DNA of 64,000 bases from Pseudanabaena sp. GTDB lineage: Bacteria > Cyanobacteriota > Cyanobacteriia > Pseudanabaenales > Pseudanabaenaceae. The notes under the pieces were generated by a model, which was not told the DNA's origin, made no database searches, and worked only from the letters and a program-made list of their open reading frames with translations. The stretch's first letter is position 1. Every line of letters begins with the position of its first letter. The stretch covers positions 28,485 to 92,484 of the forward strand of contig QBLS01000016.1 in the NCBI GenBank assembly GCA_003249015.1, read 5' to 3'. The position numbers were made by a program, and so were the translations under genes. Below are positions 1 through 8,887 of this stretch, piece after piece.

Positions 1-355
1 GTAGACCTTTGTAGTCACCGCGACTTGATCGCCAAATAGTTGCATCAATCACGCTTACATCAGGAATACGCCCACGTTCACTACCCTCTTGAGTGAGAGT
101 TCTGATGGGAATTGATCTTTTGACAACATAGTTAAGAGATAACCGTTCTACCTCTCGGTAAAAGCGTCTATCGATGAATTCACCAACATCATCATGATTG
201 CGTGTAAATGCCATTTCACTAATCTCAACTACCTCGCCATCAATTAGTTCAAAATGTCCATATTCAGGGCAAACTTCTAAAAATTGCTCAAAGGTTAGCT
301 TATGCTTCCCATCTATCAACTTTGGCTTATTCTGTGTTTTCGCGATCGCGATCAT
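1..355 (-). CDS. Uma2-family (DUF820) endonuclease, partial
   Basis: The gene is cut by the left edge; the first 118 residues are visible. They show the Uma2 pattern: an ELIDGEVVE strand at residues 36-44, a TRNHDDV segment, and PDVSVID at 98-104. These acidic positions match the PD-(D/E)XK nuclease core of the family. The ATG at 355 has GGAGG six bases upstream, which decides the start. It begins 33 bases after the ureA stop on the same strand, where ureB would be expected. Uma2 proteins are very numerous in cyanobacteria and their role is unsettled (putative nucleases, often with mobile elements). Family is fairly sure; function is not. Confidence 0.8.
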   Translation of the reverse strand, partial: MIAIAKTQNKPKLIDGKHKLTFEQFLEVCPEYGHFELIDGEVVEISEMAFTRNHDDVGEFIDRRFYREVERLSLNYVVKRSIPIRTLTQEGSERGRIPDVSVIDATIWRSSRGDYKGL

Positions 356-388
356 CTCAGACCTCCATAGCTTAATTAGTAAGTCAAC

Positions 389-691
389 CTAGCGAATAGG
401 ATTGTGAACTGTCACCAGTTTTGTACCGTCAGGAAAAGTCGCTTCCACTTGCACATCATGGATCATTTCAGGAATACCTTCCATTACATCATCACGGGTC
501 AAGAGGGTGGCTCCATAGCTCATTAATTCAGCAACGGTTTTCCCTTCCCTAGCACCTTCCATTATTTCTGCTGTAATAAAGGCTACTGATTCAGGATAGT
601 TGAGCTTCAAGCCCTTAGCTTTGCGACGCTCTGCGACACGAGCCGCCGTAAAAATCAATAACTTATCTTTCTCTTGAGGCGAAAGCTGCAT
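389..691 (-). CDS. ureA: Urease subunit gamma
   Basis: Smallest structural subunit of the nickel urease (urea to ammonia and carbamate) in the cytoplasm. The 100-residue length is normal for the family. It opens [12 protein letters not shown] and carries [18 protein letters not shown] and [15 protein letters not shown], typical of UreA. It lies 6 bases after ureD on the same strand, so the two are probably co-transcribed. The next gene on that strand is a Uma2 nuclease rather than ureB; ureB and ureC are not in the window. Confidence 0.96.
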   Translation of the reverse strand: MQLSPQEKDKLLIFTAARVAERRKAKGLKLNYPESVAFITAEIMEGAREGKTVAELMSYGATLLTRDDVMEGIPEMIHDVQVEATFPDGTKLVTVHNPIR

Positions 692-697
692 AGGTGT

Positions 698-1522
698 TTA
701 CCAAACTCTAGGTACGCAAATTGCTTTGTTACTATAGAATACACGCAAAAGCTGCCAAACTTGCTGAAACCAATGACGCGCCTCACTAGAGGAGTTACCA
801 CGATAGCGGCAGACCAAACCACAGAGCGATCGCGTCACTCCCGCAGTTCCTTGGTAGTCGCCTTGTTCCCAAATAGAGCGAATCTGGGTAATTAATTCTG
901 GTTCGACAGTTGCCCCGACAAAAACTAAACTTGCCGCGATCGCTTGTCCATCCAATCCATTAGGGCTATCTAGCATTTCTGAATTTCCATGGAGATACTG
1001 CCGATCAATCCAGAGAGGGTTTTGACCACGCCACACTTCTGTATGCGATCGCCAATTTCCATCGATAAATCTTTCACCCATTGCAGTGCGTCCAAACCTG
1101 ACAATTTCCCACATGATTAAGGTTGCTCCATCGGCAAGATCGACCCTCATCTTTTGGTGATATTTGGCTTTAGCAAAAGCGATCGTCTCTTGAGGAAACC
1201 ACTCCAAAGCCGCACCTTCACCAACATGAATATGAATATTTTGAATAGTTTCTTCGCCTGTGCTGCGGTAGATTTTGCTAGCGGCGGCGCTTGTAATCAG
1301 GACTCTGGTTTGAGGTTGGAGATTGATTTTAGTGGAAAGGCGATCGCCGCCGACAAGTCCTCCAGCGGTATGCAAGATGATGCAATGACAAATCTCTTCA
1401 CCTTCGGGATATAGCGATCGCTGGACTTTCCAAGGGGCAACGGTGTAGTTGCGAGTTAGTACAGTTTGTTGATTCCGTTTCGCAAATTCGAGTTCTAGTT
1501 CTCCTGTCCAAGCTGCACTCAT
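698..1522 (-). CDS. ureD: Urease accessory protein UreD
   Basis: Accessory protein that binds apo-urease and helps deliver nickel with UreF and UreG. At 274 residues it has the usual length. It shows the UreD/UreH core: HTAGGLVGGDRL near residue 55, ITSAAASKIYRS, EWFPQETIAF, and a C-terminal RYRGNSSSEARHWFQQVWQLLR segment. First gene of the ureD-ureA unit. A large hairpin lies just upstream at 1550-1600. Confidence 0.95.
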   Translation of the reverse strand: MSAAWTGELELEFAKRNQQTVLTRNYTVAPWKVQRSLYPEGEEICHCIILHTAGGLVGGDRLSTKINLQPQTRVLITSAAASKIYRSTGEETIQNIHIHVGEGAALEWFPQETIAFAKAKYHQKMRVDLADGATLIMWEIVRFGRTAMGERFIDGNWRSHTEVWRGQNPLWIDRQYLHGNSEMLDSPNGLDGQAIAASLVFVGATVEPELITQIRSIWEQGDYQGTAGVTRSLCGLVCRYRGNSSSEARHWFQQVWQLLRVFYSNKAICVPRVW

Positions 1523-1549
1523 GGGAATTCTCAGTAAATTAGGTGGATA

Positions 1550-1600
1550 CCAGAGAAGTTTTGAAAGGATGGCAAAGCCATCCTTTCAAAACTTCTCTGG
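1550..1600. repeat. Perfect hairpin, 24-bp arms, AAA loop
   Basis: Left arm 1550-1573, loop 1574-1576, right arm 1577-1600. It lies in the divergent ureD/murE spacer, upstream of both genes, so it is not a normal terminator. It belongs to the short-loop hairpin set found across this window. Confidence 0.9.
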
Positions 1601-1677
1601 GTTTTAAAGAAAGCGCTGTAGTAGCAAAGATACCGCATTTATTATGAAACCAATTTTGGGATTTTTAGCGCCTCTAG

Positions 1678-1732
1678 GCAAGCCAAAAGAGTAATGGCGG
1701 CGCTTCGCGCCGCCATTACTCTTTTGGCTTGC
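1678..1732. repeat. Perfect hairpin with GGCGGCGC-TTC-GCGCCGCC core
   Basis: 26-bp arms (1678-1703 and 1707-1732) with a TTC loop. The core recurs in many spacers, while the outer arm (AGCCAAAAGAGTAAT) is specific to this site. It sits 60 bases before murE, in the same divergent spacer as the 1550 hairpin. Confidence 0.9.
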
Positions 1733-1792
1733 TAATAGTGAATACTTCATGTCAAAATTCTGGGACATTTTTGTGAGCAGGAATCAAAAATT

Positions 1793-3289
1793 ATGCGTTT
1801 AGGACAGTTGCTAACATCGGCAGGTTATTCAGATTTTCAGCCTGAATTAGAGTCTGCGGAGATAAAACGCTTAATTACTGACTCGCGAGCTTGCCAAGCA
1901 GGGGACTTGTTTATTGGGATGACAGGCACGCAGGTGGATGGGGGCAAATTTGCACCGATGGCGATCGCCCAAGGCGCGATCGCAGTTATCATCTCCCGCT
2001 CAGCTTTTGCAGAATTAACTCCAGAACTGCAAACTAAAGCGATCGCTGTGGATGATGTGGTCTTGGCTTGCAGCAAATTAGCAACAGCTTTTTATAACTA
2101 TCCTGCTCAAAAATTGAAACTGATCGGCGTAACGGGGACAAATGGCAAGACGACCACCACCCACTTGATCGAGTTTTTGCTGCAATCTCAATACGCCGTG
2201 GCTCTGTTTGGAACTTTGTATACCCGTTGGGCGGGTTACTCTCAGACGGCGACACACACGACACCCTTTGCGGTGGACTTACAGGGGCAGCTTGCGGAGG
2301 CGATCGCCGCAGGATGTGATCTAGGCTTGATGGAAGTTAGCTCCCATGCGCTCGATCAGCGGCGGGTGCTGGGTTGTCCCTTTGATGTGGCTGTATTTAC
2401 CAACTTGACGCAGGATCATTTGGACTATCACAAGGACTTAGAAACTTATTTTCAAGCCAAGGCTTTGTTATTTGATGCGTCCTATTTGCAAGGTCGAGCG
2501 ATTATTAATATCGATGATCCCTTTGGTCAGCGTTTGGTGCAGATACTTGGCACAAGCTCAGTCTGGACATATAGCATCAATAATTCACAGGCAGATTTTT
2601 ACACCGAAAATCTCACCTATCTTTCCAATGGGGCAACAGGAACTCTGCATACGCCCCAAGGCGCGATTCAATTTAGCTCATCCCTAGTCGGTCGATTTAA
2701 TGTGGAGAATATGTTGGCAGCGATCGCTACCAGTCTGCATATGGGTCTGGATTTGGCGGATGTGGTCAATCGCTTACCAGACTTTGTGAATGTACCAGGG
2801 CGCGTGGAACGGGTGCAGATTAGTGACGCGCAGGATGTCACCGTAGTGGTGGACTATGCCCATACCCCCGACAGTCTAGAAAATCTCTTAAAGGCGATGC
2901 GTCCTTTTACCCAGCGAGAATTGATCTGTATATTTGGTTGTGGTGGCGATCGCGATCGCACCAAGCGCCCTCTGATGGGGGGGATTGCTGCCAGACTTGC
3001 TGATCGCGTCTATGTCACCTCTGATAACCCACGTACTGAAGATCCGCAGCAGATTTTAGATGATGTGGTGGTGGGCGTTAAGGCGGATATTGGCGATAAA
3101 CCGATGACTGTGGAAGGAGATCGCCACAAGTGTATTCAAATGGCGATCGCGGCGGCACAAGCTGGCGACACAGTTTTGATTGCGGGTAAAGGGCATGAGG
3201 ATTATCAAATCATTGGGCGCGAAAAAATTCATTTTGACGACCGAGAGGAAGCGAGGCTTGCCCTTGCCAAGCGCTTTCCACAAAGCTAA
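1793..3289 (+). CDS. murE: UDP-MurNAc-tripeptide synthetase (meso-DAP adding)
   Basis: Cytoplasmic ATP-dependent ligase adding meso-diaminopimelate to UDP-MurNAc-L-Ala-D-Glu in peptidoglycan synthesis. 498 residues, normal length. The Mur ATP-binding loop GVTGTNGKTTTTH is at about residues 112-124. EVSSHALDQRRV and NLTQDHLDYH mark the central domain. DNPRTEDP near residue 410 is the meso-DAP selectivity motif, which separates it from lysine-adding enzymes. It stands alone, followed by a hairpin at 3302. Confidence 0.97.
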   Translation: MRLGQLLTSAGYSDFQPELESAEIKRLITDSRACQAGDLFIGMTGTQVDGGKFAPMAIAQGAIAVIISRSAFAELTPELQTKAIAVDDVVLACSKLATAFYNYPAQKLKLIGVTGTNGKTTTTHLIEFLLQSQYAVALFGTLYTRWAGYSQTATHTTPFAVDLQGQLAEAIAAGCDLGLMEVSSHALDQRRVLGCPFDVAVFTNLTQDHLDYHKDLETYFQAKALLFDASYLQGRAIINIDDPFGQRLVQILGTSSVWTYSINNSQADFYTENLTYLSNGATGTLHTPQGAIQFSSSLVGRFNVENMLAAIATSLHMGLDLADVVNRLPDFVNVPGRVERVQISDAQDVTVVVDYAHTPDSLENLLKAMRPFTQRELICIFGCGGDRDRTKRPLMGGIAARLADRVYVTSDNPRTEDPQQILDDVVVGVKADIGDKPMTVEGDRHKCIQMAIAAAQAGDTVLIAGKGHEDYQIIGREKIHFDDREEARLALAKRFPQS

Positions 3290-3301
3290 AGGTTATTCCG
3301 C

Positions 3302-3362
3302 CCTAATATTAAAAAGATATTGAGCGGCGCTTCGCGCCGCTCAATATCTTTTTAATATTAGG
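3302..3362. repeat. Perfect hairpin, 29-bp arms, downstream of murE
   Basis: Arms 3302-3330 and 3334-3362 around a TTC loop, with the shared GCGGCGC core and an AT-rich, site-specific outer arm. It starts 13 bases after the murE stop and could terminate murE, although it lacks a clear T-tract. Confidence 0.88.
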
Positions 3363-3647
3363 ACAAAATCAAAACCCAAGAAGCGCCACTCATTTTCTGG
3401 GTTTTATGACCTAACTAGTCATTAATTTAGGCGTAAACTTTAGGCAAAAACACGCAAGTAGGATCGGTTATGATGCAAAAAGAGTATATTCAAAGGAAAG
3501 TTATTTTTGGCAAGGGTTGGAACTTAATTGTGCTAACGATTTAAATGATCAAATCGACTAATTGATCTACTTGATCAATTCCAACTTGGCAATTGTAACT
3601 CAGCAATTTCAAGTCACTATAGATTGTATTTAGGAATAAGTGGCTTC
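3363..3647. other. Spacer upstream of cyaC, no gene seen
   Basis: A degenerate second hairpin (about 3368-3410, CAAAACCCA...TGGGTTTT with an interrupted centre) is followed by AT-rich DNA that should hold the cyaC promoter. I see no RNA gene or plausible short ORF. Confidence 0.4.
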
Positions 3648-6600
3648 ATGGGTTCACAAAGCACCCTCAAACCTAAATTACTAGTTATCGATGATGAACC
3701 CGATAACCTAGACTTGTTGTTTCGTACTTTTTACCGCGAGTTTCAGGTTTTGCGGGCAAATAGCGGTTTAGAAGCTTTAGAGATACTTGACAATGAAGGC
3801 GAAGTCGCCGTAATCATCTCTGATCAAAGAATGCCGATCATGAGTGGAACGGAATTTTTGAGTCAGATGGCAATTAAATATCCCGACACAATGCGGATTA
3901 TTTTGACGGGCTACACCGATGTCGAAGATTTAGTTGAAGCAATTAATACCTGTAAGGTTTTTAAATATGTCACCAAGCCTTGGGATGAAGTAGAACTGCG
4001 AAATGTGGTTAGCCAAGCAATTGATACTCACAATGTTTTGAGAAGTCGCACCACCGAATTGAGACGGACATTAAGACAACAATCCCTGCTCAATGCGATC
4101 GCCTCCTCAGTGGATAATGCCGCTCCTTATCGCGAAAGTATTGCCGCGATCGCGGAATCAATTGTGCGTAACTTTGAAGTTTCGGGCAGCATACTCAAGC
4201 TATTTGAGAACGGCGAACTTACGGAAGACTACTTTACCTATGGCGATCAGCCGATTGAGAACTTACCACAACTAGCTCAAGTTCTCACCGCCCATCCGCA
4301 GATTGTGGCAATTAACAATGTGGAACATGACCAGCGCATCTCCAAAGTTGAACGCACCATTTATGAGCAATCCAACATTAAATCAATTCTATTTGTACCG
4401 CTCACGATTCAACAGGAATGTTTGGCAATGCTGGCGCTCTATCACTGTGAAACGCCCCATTTGTGGAGTACAGATGAACTAGATTTAATCGAGCTGGCTG
4501 CTGATCAAGCAGCGATCGTCAGTTCGCGGGCGCGAGCCTATGATCAGGTTCAAGAATTAGCCAAGCGCGAGTCTTTGCTAAACACAATTACCAGCACGAT
4601 CCGCTCTAGTCTTGATCCTCAAAAAATCTTTGCTTCAATTACCCAGCAATTAGGGCAAGCTCTCAATTCGGAAAGTTGCGCTCTATCGCTTTGGAATGAA
4701 GAAGATCATTACTTGCGTTGTGTGGGCTTACATTTACTAGAATCCGAAGAAACGGGTAATCTCCCCAATATTTCCAGTATCTCCAATAGCAGTGAGTCAC
4801 CCAGACTTCCCCAGTCCATTGTTGATATTTCCGTTAATCCTGTTTTTCAGGCTCTTATCGAAACTAAACAACCTGTAGCTATTTCTGACCTCCATGAAGA
4901 TATCGAATGGAACATTATCGATCTACCTTTGCGTTCCGTAGCGCGATCGCTATTAATGGTTCCCTTGCTATCCGACGGCAAAATTATTGGCAGCATTTCT
5001 ATGCGTCAAAATAAACATCCTCGGCAATGGAAACCTGAAGAAGTCTCCCTCGTTCAAGCTGTGGCAGCCCAAGCTGCGATCGCTGTACAGCAAGCTAATC
5101 TTTTTCAAAAGACTCGTCAACAAGCTCAGCAGCTTCTAGAACTGGATCGCCAAAAAACTGAATTTTTTCAAAATCTTTCCCATGAATTCCGCACACCCCT
5201 CACCCTGACGATTGGGCCCCTAGAGTCGGCGATCGAGCGTTCCCAGCCTCTTCCCTACGAGCAGTCCGTCATCGCCCTCCGCAATTGTCGGCGACTCTTA
5301 CGGTTAGTTAATCAACTCCTCGATATTCAGCGACTAGATGCAGGCAAGATGCAGGCTTGTTTTCGACCTTGCAACCTGATCGAATTTACTAGCCAAACCA
5401 TTGATTCTTTTCGTCCTTATTGCGATCGCAAAGGTATCCATTTATCTAGTGATTTCCAAGACTGTCCAGAGATTTATCTTGATTTAGAAAAATTTGATAA
5501 GGTTCTCTATAATTTGCTGTCCAATGCGATGAAATTTACACCCAGCAATGGCAGCATTACCGTCAGTATTTCCTCAGACACTGCGAATAACCAATGTATT
5601 TTGCGGGTACATGACACAGGCATTGGCATTCGACAGGATCAAATTCCATTTCTCTTTGATCGGTTTCGCCAAGCTGAAGGATCGGTTAATCGCAGCTATG
5701 AGGGCAGTGGCTTAGGGCTAGCGCTGGTTAAAGAGTTAGTGAACTTGCATGGTGGCGATATTTCTGTCAACTCCGATTATGGCTACGGTACAACCTTCGC
5801 CATCTCCATTCCCATGGGTAAGGCACATCTGCCAGCCGATCAAGTGACTAACCTTCATGTCGATTTGCAAATGTCGCGTGCCTCCGTAGAGCTAGCGGAT
5901 CTGGAAACTGATATCAGCTTAGAGGCTGATGAGAACTTTAGTATTAGTGACGATGAAGAAGAAGCCCGTTCCCAAACTGGTCGAATTTTAGTGGTTGACG
6001 ACAATCGCGATTTGCGCGGTTATTTACGCCGTATTCTCAATCAAGCTGGCTATACGGTGATTTCGGCTTACAACGGGTCACATGGTTATGCTCAAGCTCA
6101 AGAGCATCATCCTGATTTGATTGTGACTGACTTGATGATGCCGCAGGTATCAGGGTTAGATTTGATTGCTCTCATCCGTGAAGACCAGCAGTTGTCGGGT
6201 ACACCTGTGATTTTATTGACTGCCAAGGCAAATGAAGAAACCCGCATCGAAGGTACGGAAAAGGGAGCGGACGCATACCTAGCTAAGCCATTTAACGATC
6301 GCGAACTGCTCGCAGAGGTAAGAAACCTGTTGGCACTCAAAAACAATGAACGCCGCGTTGCTCAACTCAATGTCTACCTAACTGAGTCAGTCCTCAAGCG
6401 ATTTTTGCCAGCAAGTCTAGTTGCGAAAGCAGCTACAGGGGAGCTAAGTCTAGACCTGCGCCCAGAGCCAAAGATGATCACGGTTTTATTTACGGATATT
6501 GTCGGCTTTACTTCCCTTGCCAATACTTTGCGATCGCGGCGTGTTGCCGAACTGCTCAATCAGTACTTAGGCGCAATGACTGAAGCCATCTTTGCCAATG

Positions 6601-7022
6601 GTGGCACTGTGGACAAGTTTATGGGCGATGGGATTATGGCTCTATTTGGCGCACCCGAAGATTGCAGCCCGAACGAGCAGGTGCGCCGCGCCGTCAAGAC
6701 CGCCAAAGATATGCAGCGATACCTAGCTCAACTCAATGAGCAGTGGCAAGCCCAAGGAATTCCTAAGGTGAGATTTCGCTGCGGCATCCATCAAGGTACG
6801 GCGGTGGTGGGGATGTTTGGTAGCGCCGAGCGATCGGATTACACAGCGATCGGGCCAACTGTAAATATTGCGGCAAGGATTCAGGCGGCGGCTGAGCCAG
6901 ACTGTATCCTTGTGTCAGCCGCAGTCGCTGACTATCTTGATGATGAGGAACTTCGCAAGCGCGAACCGTTAAAGCTAAAGGGTGTTGACGAGACTGTACT
7001 TACTTTCTTTGTTGATAGTTAA
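3648..7022 (+). CDS. cyaC: CyaC-type hybrid sensor kinase / class III adenylate cyclase
   Basis: Predicted multidomain cyclase of 1124 residues. Order: REC (about 12-125, phospho-acceptor in IISDQRMP near 59), two GAF domains (about 165-305 and 325-490), HisKA with LSHEFRTP near 511, HATPase (about 620-735, NLLSNAMKFTP and GSGLGLALVKE), REC2 (about 778-900, VTDLMMPQ), then a class III cyclase (about 940-1120). The cyclase keeps LFTDIVGFTSL, DKFMGDGIMALFG and TAIGPTVNIAARI, so metal, base and transition-state residues look intact. This matches CyaC of Anabaena and Spirulina, where phosphotransfer to REC2 controls cAMP synthesis. A TTG 24 bases upstream is in frame; the ATG at 3648 is preferred. 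Confidence 0.93.
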   Translation: MGSQSTLKPKLLVIDDEPDNLDLLFRTFYREFQVLRANSGLEALEILDNEGEVAVIISDQRMPIMSGTEFLSQMAIKYPDTMRIILTGYTDVEDLVEAINTCKVFKYVTKPWDEVELRNVVSQAIDTHNVLRSRTTELRRTLRQQSLLNAIASSVDNAAPYRESIAAIAESIVRNFEVSGSILKLFENGELTEDYFTYGDQPIENLPQLAQVLTAHPQIVAINNVEHDQRISKVERTIYEQSNIKSILFVPLTIQQECLAMLALYHCETPHLWSTDELDLIELAADQAAIVSSRARAYDQVQELAKRESLLNTITSTIRSSLDPQKIFASITQQLGQALNSESCALSLWNEEDHYLRCVGLHLLESEETGNLPNISSISNSSESPRLPQSIVDISVNPVFQALIETKQPVAISDLHEDIEWNIIDLPLRSVARSLLMVPLLSDGKIIGSISMRQNKHPRQWKPEEVSLVQAVAAQAAIAVQQANLFQKTRQQAQQLLELDRQKTEFFQNLSHEFRTPLTLTIGPLESAIERSQPLPYEQSVIALRNCRRLLRLVNQLLDIQRLDAGKMQACFRPCNLIEFTSQTIDSFRPYCDRKGIHLSSDFQDCPEIYLDLEKFDKVLYNLLSNAMKFTPSNGSITVSISSDTANNQCILRVHDTGIGIRQDQIPFLFDRFRQAEGSVNRSYEGSGLGLALVKELVNLHGGDISVNSDYGYGTTFAISIPMGKAHLPADQVTNLHVDLQMSRASVELADLETDISLEADENFSISDDEEEARSQTGRILVVDDNRDLRGYLRRILNQAGYTVISAYNGSHGYAQAQEHHPDLIVTDLMMPQVSGLDLIALIREDQQLSGTPVILLTAKANEETRIEGTEKGADAYLAKPFNDRELLAEVRNLLALKNNERRVAQLNVYLTESVLKRFLPASLVAKAATGELSLDLRPEPKMITVLFTDIVGFTSLANTLRSRRVAELLNQYLGAMTEAIFANGGTVDKFMGDGIMALFGAPEDCSPNEQVRRAVKTAKDMQRYLAQLNEQWQAQGIPKVRFRCGIHQGTAVVGMFGSAERSDYTAIGPTVNIAARIQAAAEPDCILVSAAVADYLDDEELRKREPLKLKGVDETVLTFFVDS

Positions 7023-7023
7023 A

Positions 7024-7054
7024 ATGAGTGGCGGCGCGAAGCGCCGCCACTCAT
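7024..7054. terminator. Hairpin directly after cyaC stop
   Basis: 14-bp arms around a GAA loop, core GGCGGCGC-GAA-GCGCCGCC, two bases after the cyaC stop. Position suggests a terminator. The sequence belongs to the dispersed hairpin family, and the T-tract is weak. Confidence 0.7.
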
Positions 7055-7082
7055 CTCTTGGGGTTTAGTTTTACAGATGGCG

Positions 7083-7469
7083 CTAAGCGCCTTCAACTTT
7101 GCTGCGATACTCATCCACAGACAGGGCTTCCTCAACTTCTTGGGGATTTTCAATGTTGACCTTGATTAGCCAAGACTTGCCGTAAGGATCATTAGCAATA
7201 TTTTCTGGCTCGTCAACCAATTCTTGATTTGACTCAATTACCGTACCAGTCACAGGAGAGTAAATATCTTCGACAGCCTTTACTGACTCAATTGTGCCGA
7301 AAGTTTGCCCCTTCTCAACAGTTGTACCAACTTCAGGGAGATCCAGAAAAACAATGTCGCCGAGTTGGTCGATCGCAAAAGCAGTAATACCCACCGTGGC
7401 GATATTCTCTTCTAGTCGAATATATTCGTGGGAGTTAGTGTATTTGAGGTCATCAGGATATTCAAACAT
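7083..7469 (-). CDS. gcvH: Glycine cleavage system H protein
   Basis: Lipoyl carrier that shuttles the aminomethyl group between the P, T and L proteins in glycine breakdown, important in photorespiration. 128 residues, normal length. The lipoylated lysine is Lys64 in [34 protein letters not shown] is the usual upstream strand pair. It is a single gene: gcvT and gcvP are not adjacent, which is common in cyanobacteria. Confidence 0.97.
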   Translation of the reverse strand: MFEYPDDLKYTNSHEYIRLEENIATVGITAFAIDQLGDIVFLDLPEVGTTVEKGQTFGTIESVKAVEDIYSPVTGTVIESNQELVDEPENIANDPYGKSWLIKVNIENPQEVEEALSVDEYRSKVEGA

Positions 7470-7578
7470 CTGATTAATTTTTCCTTTGGTAATGCAATGC
7501 GATCGCTATGTCTCAAGACTTTATACCAAAAAAGCTGTTGGTTTTTTCGACAAAATAGAGTAATTCCAAATCAAGAAA

Positions 7579-7819
7579 TATAGCTGTTTCAAGTAAGAGT
7601 TAGGGCTTCGACTTCGCTCAGCCAGCAGTATATAGCAAAACTTTTTTTGCTTAGGACATAAAACCAGAAGGCGAGTGGCGGCGCTACGCGCCGCCACTCG
7701 CTTCTTGGGTTTTGATTTGTACTAACGAACTCTTGCTTTGCTATAGGTTGGCTGAGCGAAGCGATGCTCTGAGCTTGTCGAAGCGTCGAAGCCTCTTCTA
7801 AATATTTAAAATTGCTATA
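7579..7819. mobile_element. MITE-A copy, split by an inserted MITE-B
   Basis: The outer ends are TATAGCTGTTTCAAGTAAGA and the inverse of TATAGCAATTTTAAATATTT. Inside them lie the hallmark arms GGCTTCGACTTCGCTCAGCC and its inverse GGCTGAGCGAAG. Other copies are about 100 bp; this one is 241 bp because its centre is filled by the 7631-7745 element. The right arm also carries a short extra segment (about 7758-7780). Confidence 0.75.
7631..7745. mobile_element. MITE-B copy inserted in the centre of MITE-A
   Basis: Ends TATAGCAAAA...TTTGCTATA. The inside holds CTTAGGACATAAAACC, a GGCGGCGC-TAC-GCGCCGCC hairpin (about 7660-7714), and a segment close to TTTGTACTAACGAACTC. The inverse complement matches the element at 52986-53085 over both flanks, which defines the family. 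Confidence 0.72.
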
Positions 7820-7822
7820 GCT

Positions 7823-7879
7823 AAAAACCTAGAAAGCTGTCCCACCCGCGTAGCAGGTGGGACAGCTTCTGGTTTTAGG
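7823..7879. repeat. Hairpin with CTGTCCCACC arms
   Basis: Arms AAAACCTAGAAAGCTGTC and GACAGCTTCTGGTTTT flank CCCACC...GGTGGG. The outer arm resembles the hairpin at 25053-25111. It sits next to the terC stop and may serve as its terminator. Confidence 0.7.
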
Positions 7880-7886
7880 TTCTAAT

Positions 7887-8588
7887 TTATATTTGCTCAT
7901 CTATTACTGGCTCTCGCTTAGAAAATCCCCAGAGAAAGACCAAGCCAATGCAAGTAAGCATTAACCATTCAGGCGGCACGAGGCTATCCGAAAACACCTT
8001 CACAAAGAGCCGCAAACCTACGAGCAAAACAATCAAATATCCCGCCGATTCAAGGTGCGTAAACTCTTCTAGCCACTTGATAAATAACCCTGCTAAAAAT
8101 CGTAATGTGATAATCCCCGCCACACCACCGATTAAAACTAACCAAGTCTCTTCCGCAACAGCCACAGCCGCTGTCACACTATCTAGCGAAAAAGCCAAAT
8201 CCGTCAGTGACACTAGCGCTACGACTTGCCACAATTTGTCCGCCATCCTAACTGGATTCTGAGCATCATGATTATCTTGAGATTTTTCTAAGAAAAACTT
8301 TCCAGATAACCACAGCAAATAGACTGACCCCGCTAATTCAAATTGCCAATACTTAATCACCCATGTCGCTGTAAAGATTAAAATCACCCTCAAGACAAAT
8401 GCGCCGATTAATCCATATCTCAGCGCCCATTCCTCTTGCTTGGGGTCTGGCAGGCTACGAACGATCGCAGCTAAGGCGATCGCATTGTCCGCCGATAAAA
8501 TCGCTTCTAGCAGAATTAATACCCCCAAAATGGGAATAACTTCGGGGCGAAAGGACAAAGCATTCGTATCTAGAAACTGCTCGAACAT
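7887..8588 (-). CDS. TerC-family integral membrane protein
   Basis: 233 residues with about seven hydrophobic segments. It shows the TerC signature: LEAILSADNAIALAAIVRSLP near residue 27-47 and DLAFSLDSVTAAVAVAEETW near 130, where paired acidic residues lie in membrane helices. TerC/Alx/YkoY proteins are linked to manganese and other metal-ion export and to tellurite resistance, and act in the cytoplasmic membrane. No tellurite genes are nearby, so a metal-homeostasis or assembly role is more likely than tellurite resistance. Repeat elements flank the gene on both sides. Confidence 0.9.
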   Translation of the reverse strand: MFEQFLDTNALSFRPEVIPILGVLILLEAILSADNAIALAAIVRSLPDPKQEEWALRYGLIGAFVLRVILIFTATWVIKYWQFELAGSVYLLWLSGKFFLEKSQDNHDAQNPVRMADKLWQVVALVSLTDLAFSLDSVTAAVAVAEETWLVLIGGVAGIITLRFLAGLFIKWLEEFTHLESAGYLIVLLVGLRLFVKVFSDSLVPPEWLMLTCIGLVFLWGFSKREPVIDEQI

Positions 8589-8711
8589 TCAGTACAATCC
8601 GTGACAATGCGTTAACAAATGTTTTAAGTATACAAAACGATCGCCTAACTCACAAAACCCTAAAGGAAGGGATACAAGCACGCTGCGCGTGCGCCACAGA
8701 TCTACTAAAGA

Positions 8712-8800
8712 TATACAAAAGAGAAGAGGCTTCGACTTCGCTCAGCCAGCGATATGAGTTGGCTGAGCGTAGCCGAAGCCTATTTTTGAGAATTGCTGCA
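8712..8800. mobile_element. MITE-A copy, degenerate
   Basis: Core arms GGCTTCGACTTCGCTCAGCC (8728) and GGCTGAGCGTAGCCGAAGCC (8761-8780), with an AGAGAAGA left flank and a TTGAGAATTGC right flank. The ends have drifted from the intact copy at 34101-34204. It lies about 90 bases upstream of the pentapeptide-repeat gene. Confidence 0.7.
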
Positions 8801-8887
8801 TTTTGCTGTGTTACGAAGCTAGGGGATGTGATAACAATTAGTAAGGAATTAGCTAAATTTTAGGAATTTAACTCAGGTATCTTAACT

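Larger units (their letters stand above)
7470..7886. other. Gene-free spacer made largely of nested repeats
   Basis: The 417 bases between gcvH and terC contain a MITE-A copy at 7579-7819, a MITE-B copy inserted in it at 7631-7745, and another hairpin at 7823-7879. Only 7470-7578, upstream of gcvH, is unique DNA and presumably holds its promoter. No gene is visible. Confidence 0.7.

Noticed and set aside
3624..3647. TTG-initiated extension of the cyaC product
   Set aside because: The ATG at 3648 is closer to the family start and the extension adds only eight residues without domain support.
7470..7578. Glycine riboswitch upstream of gcvH
   Set aside because: The leader is short and I see no tandem aptamer-like stems or conserved GGAGAG-type core.
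7887..8588. Tellurite resistance operon
   Set aside because: Only a TerC-like membrane protein is present, with no other ter genes; the family has wider metal-related roles.
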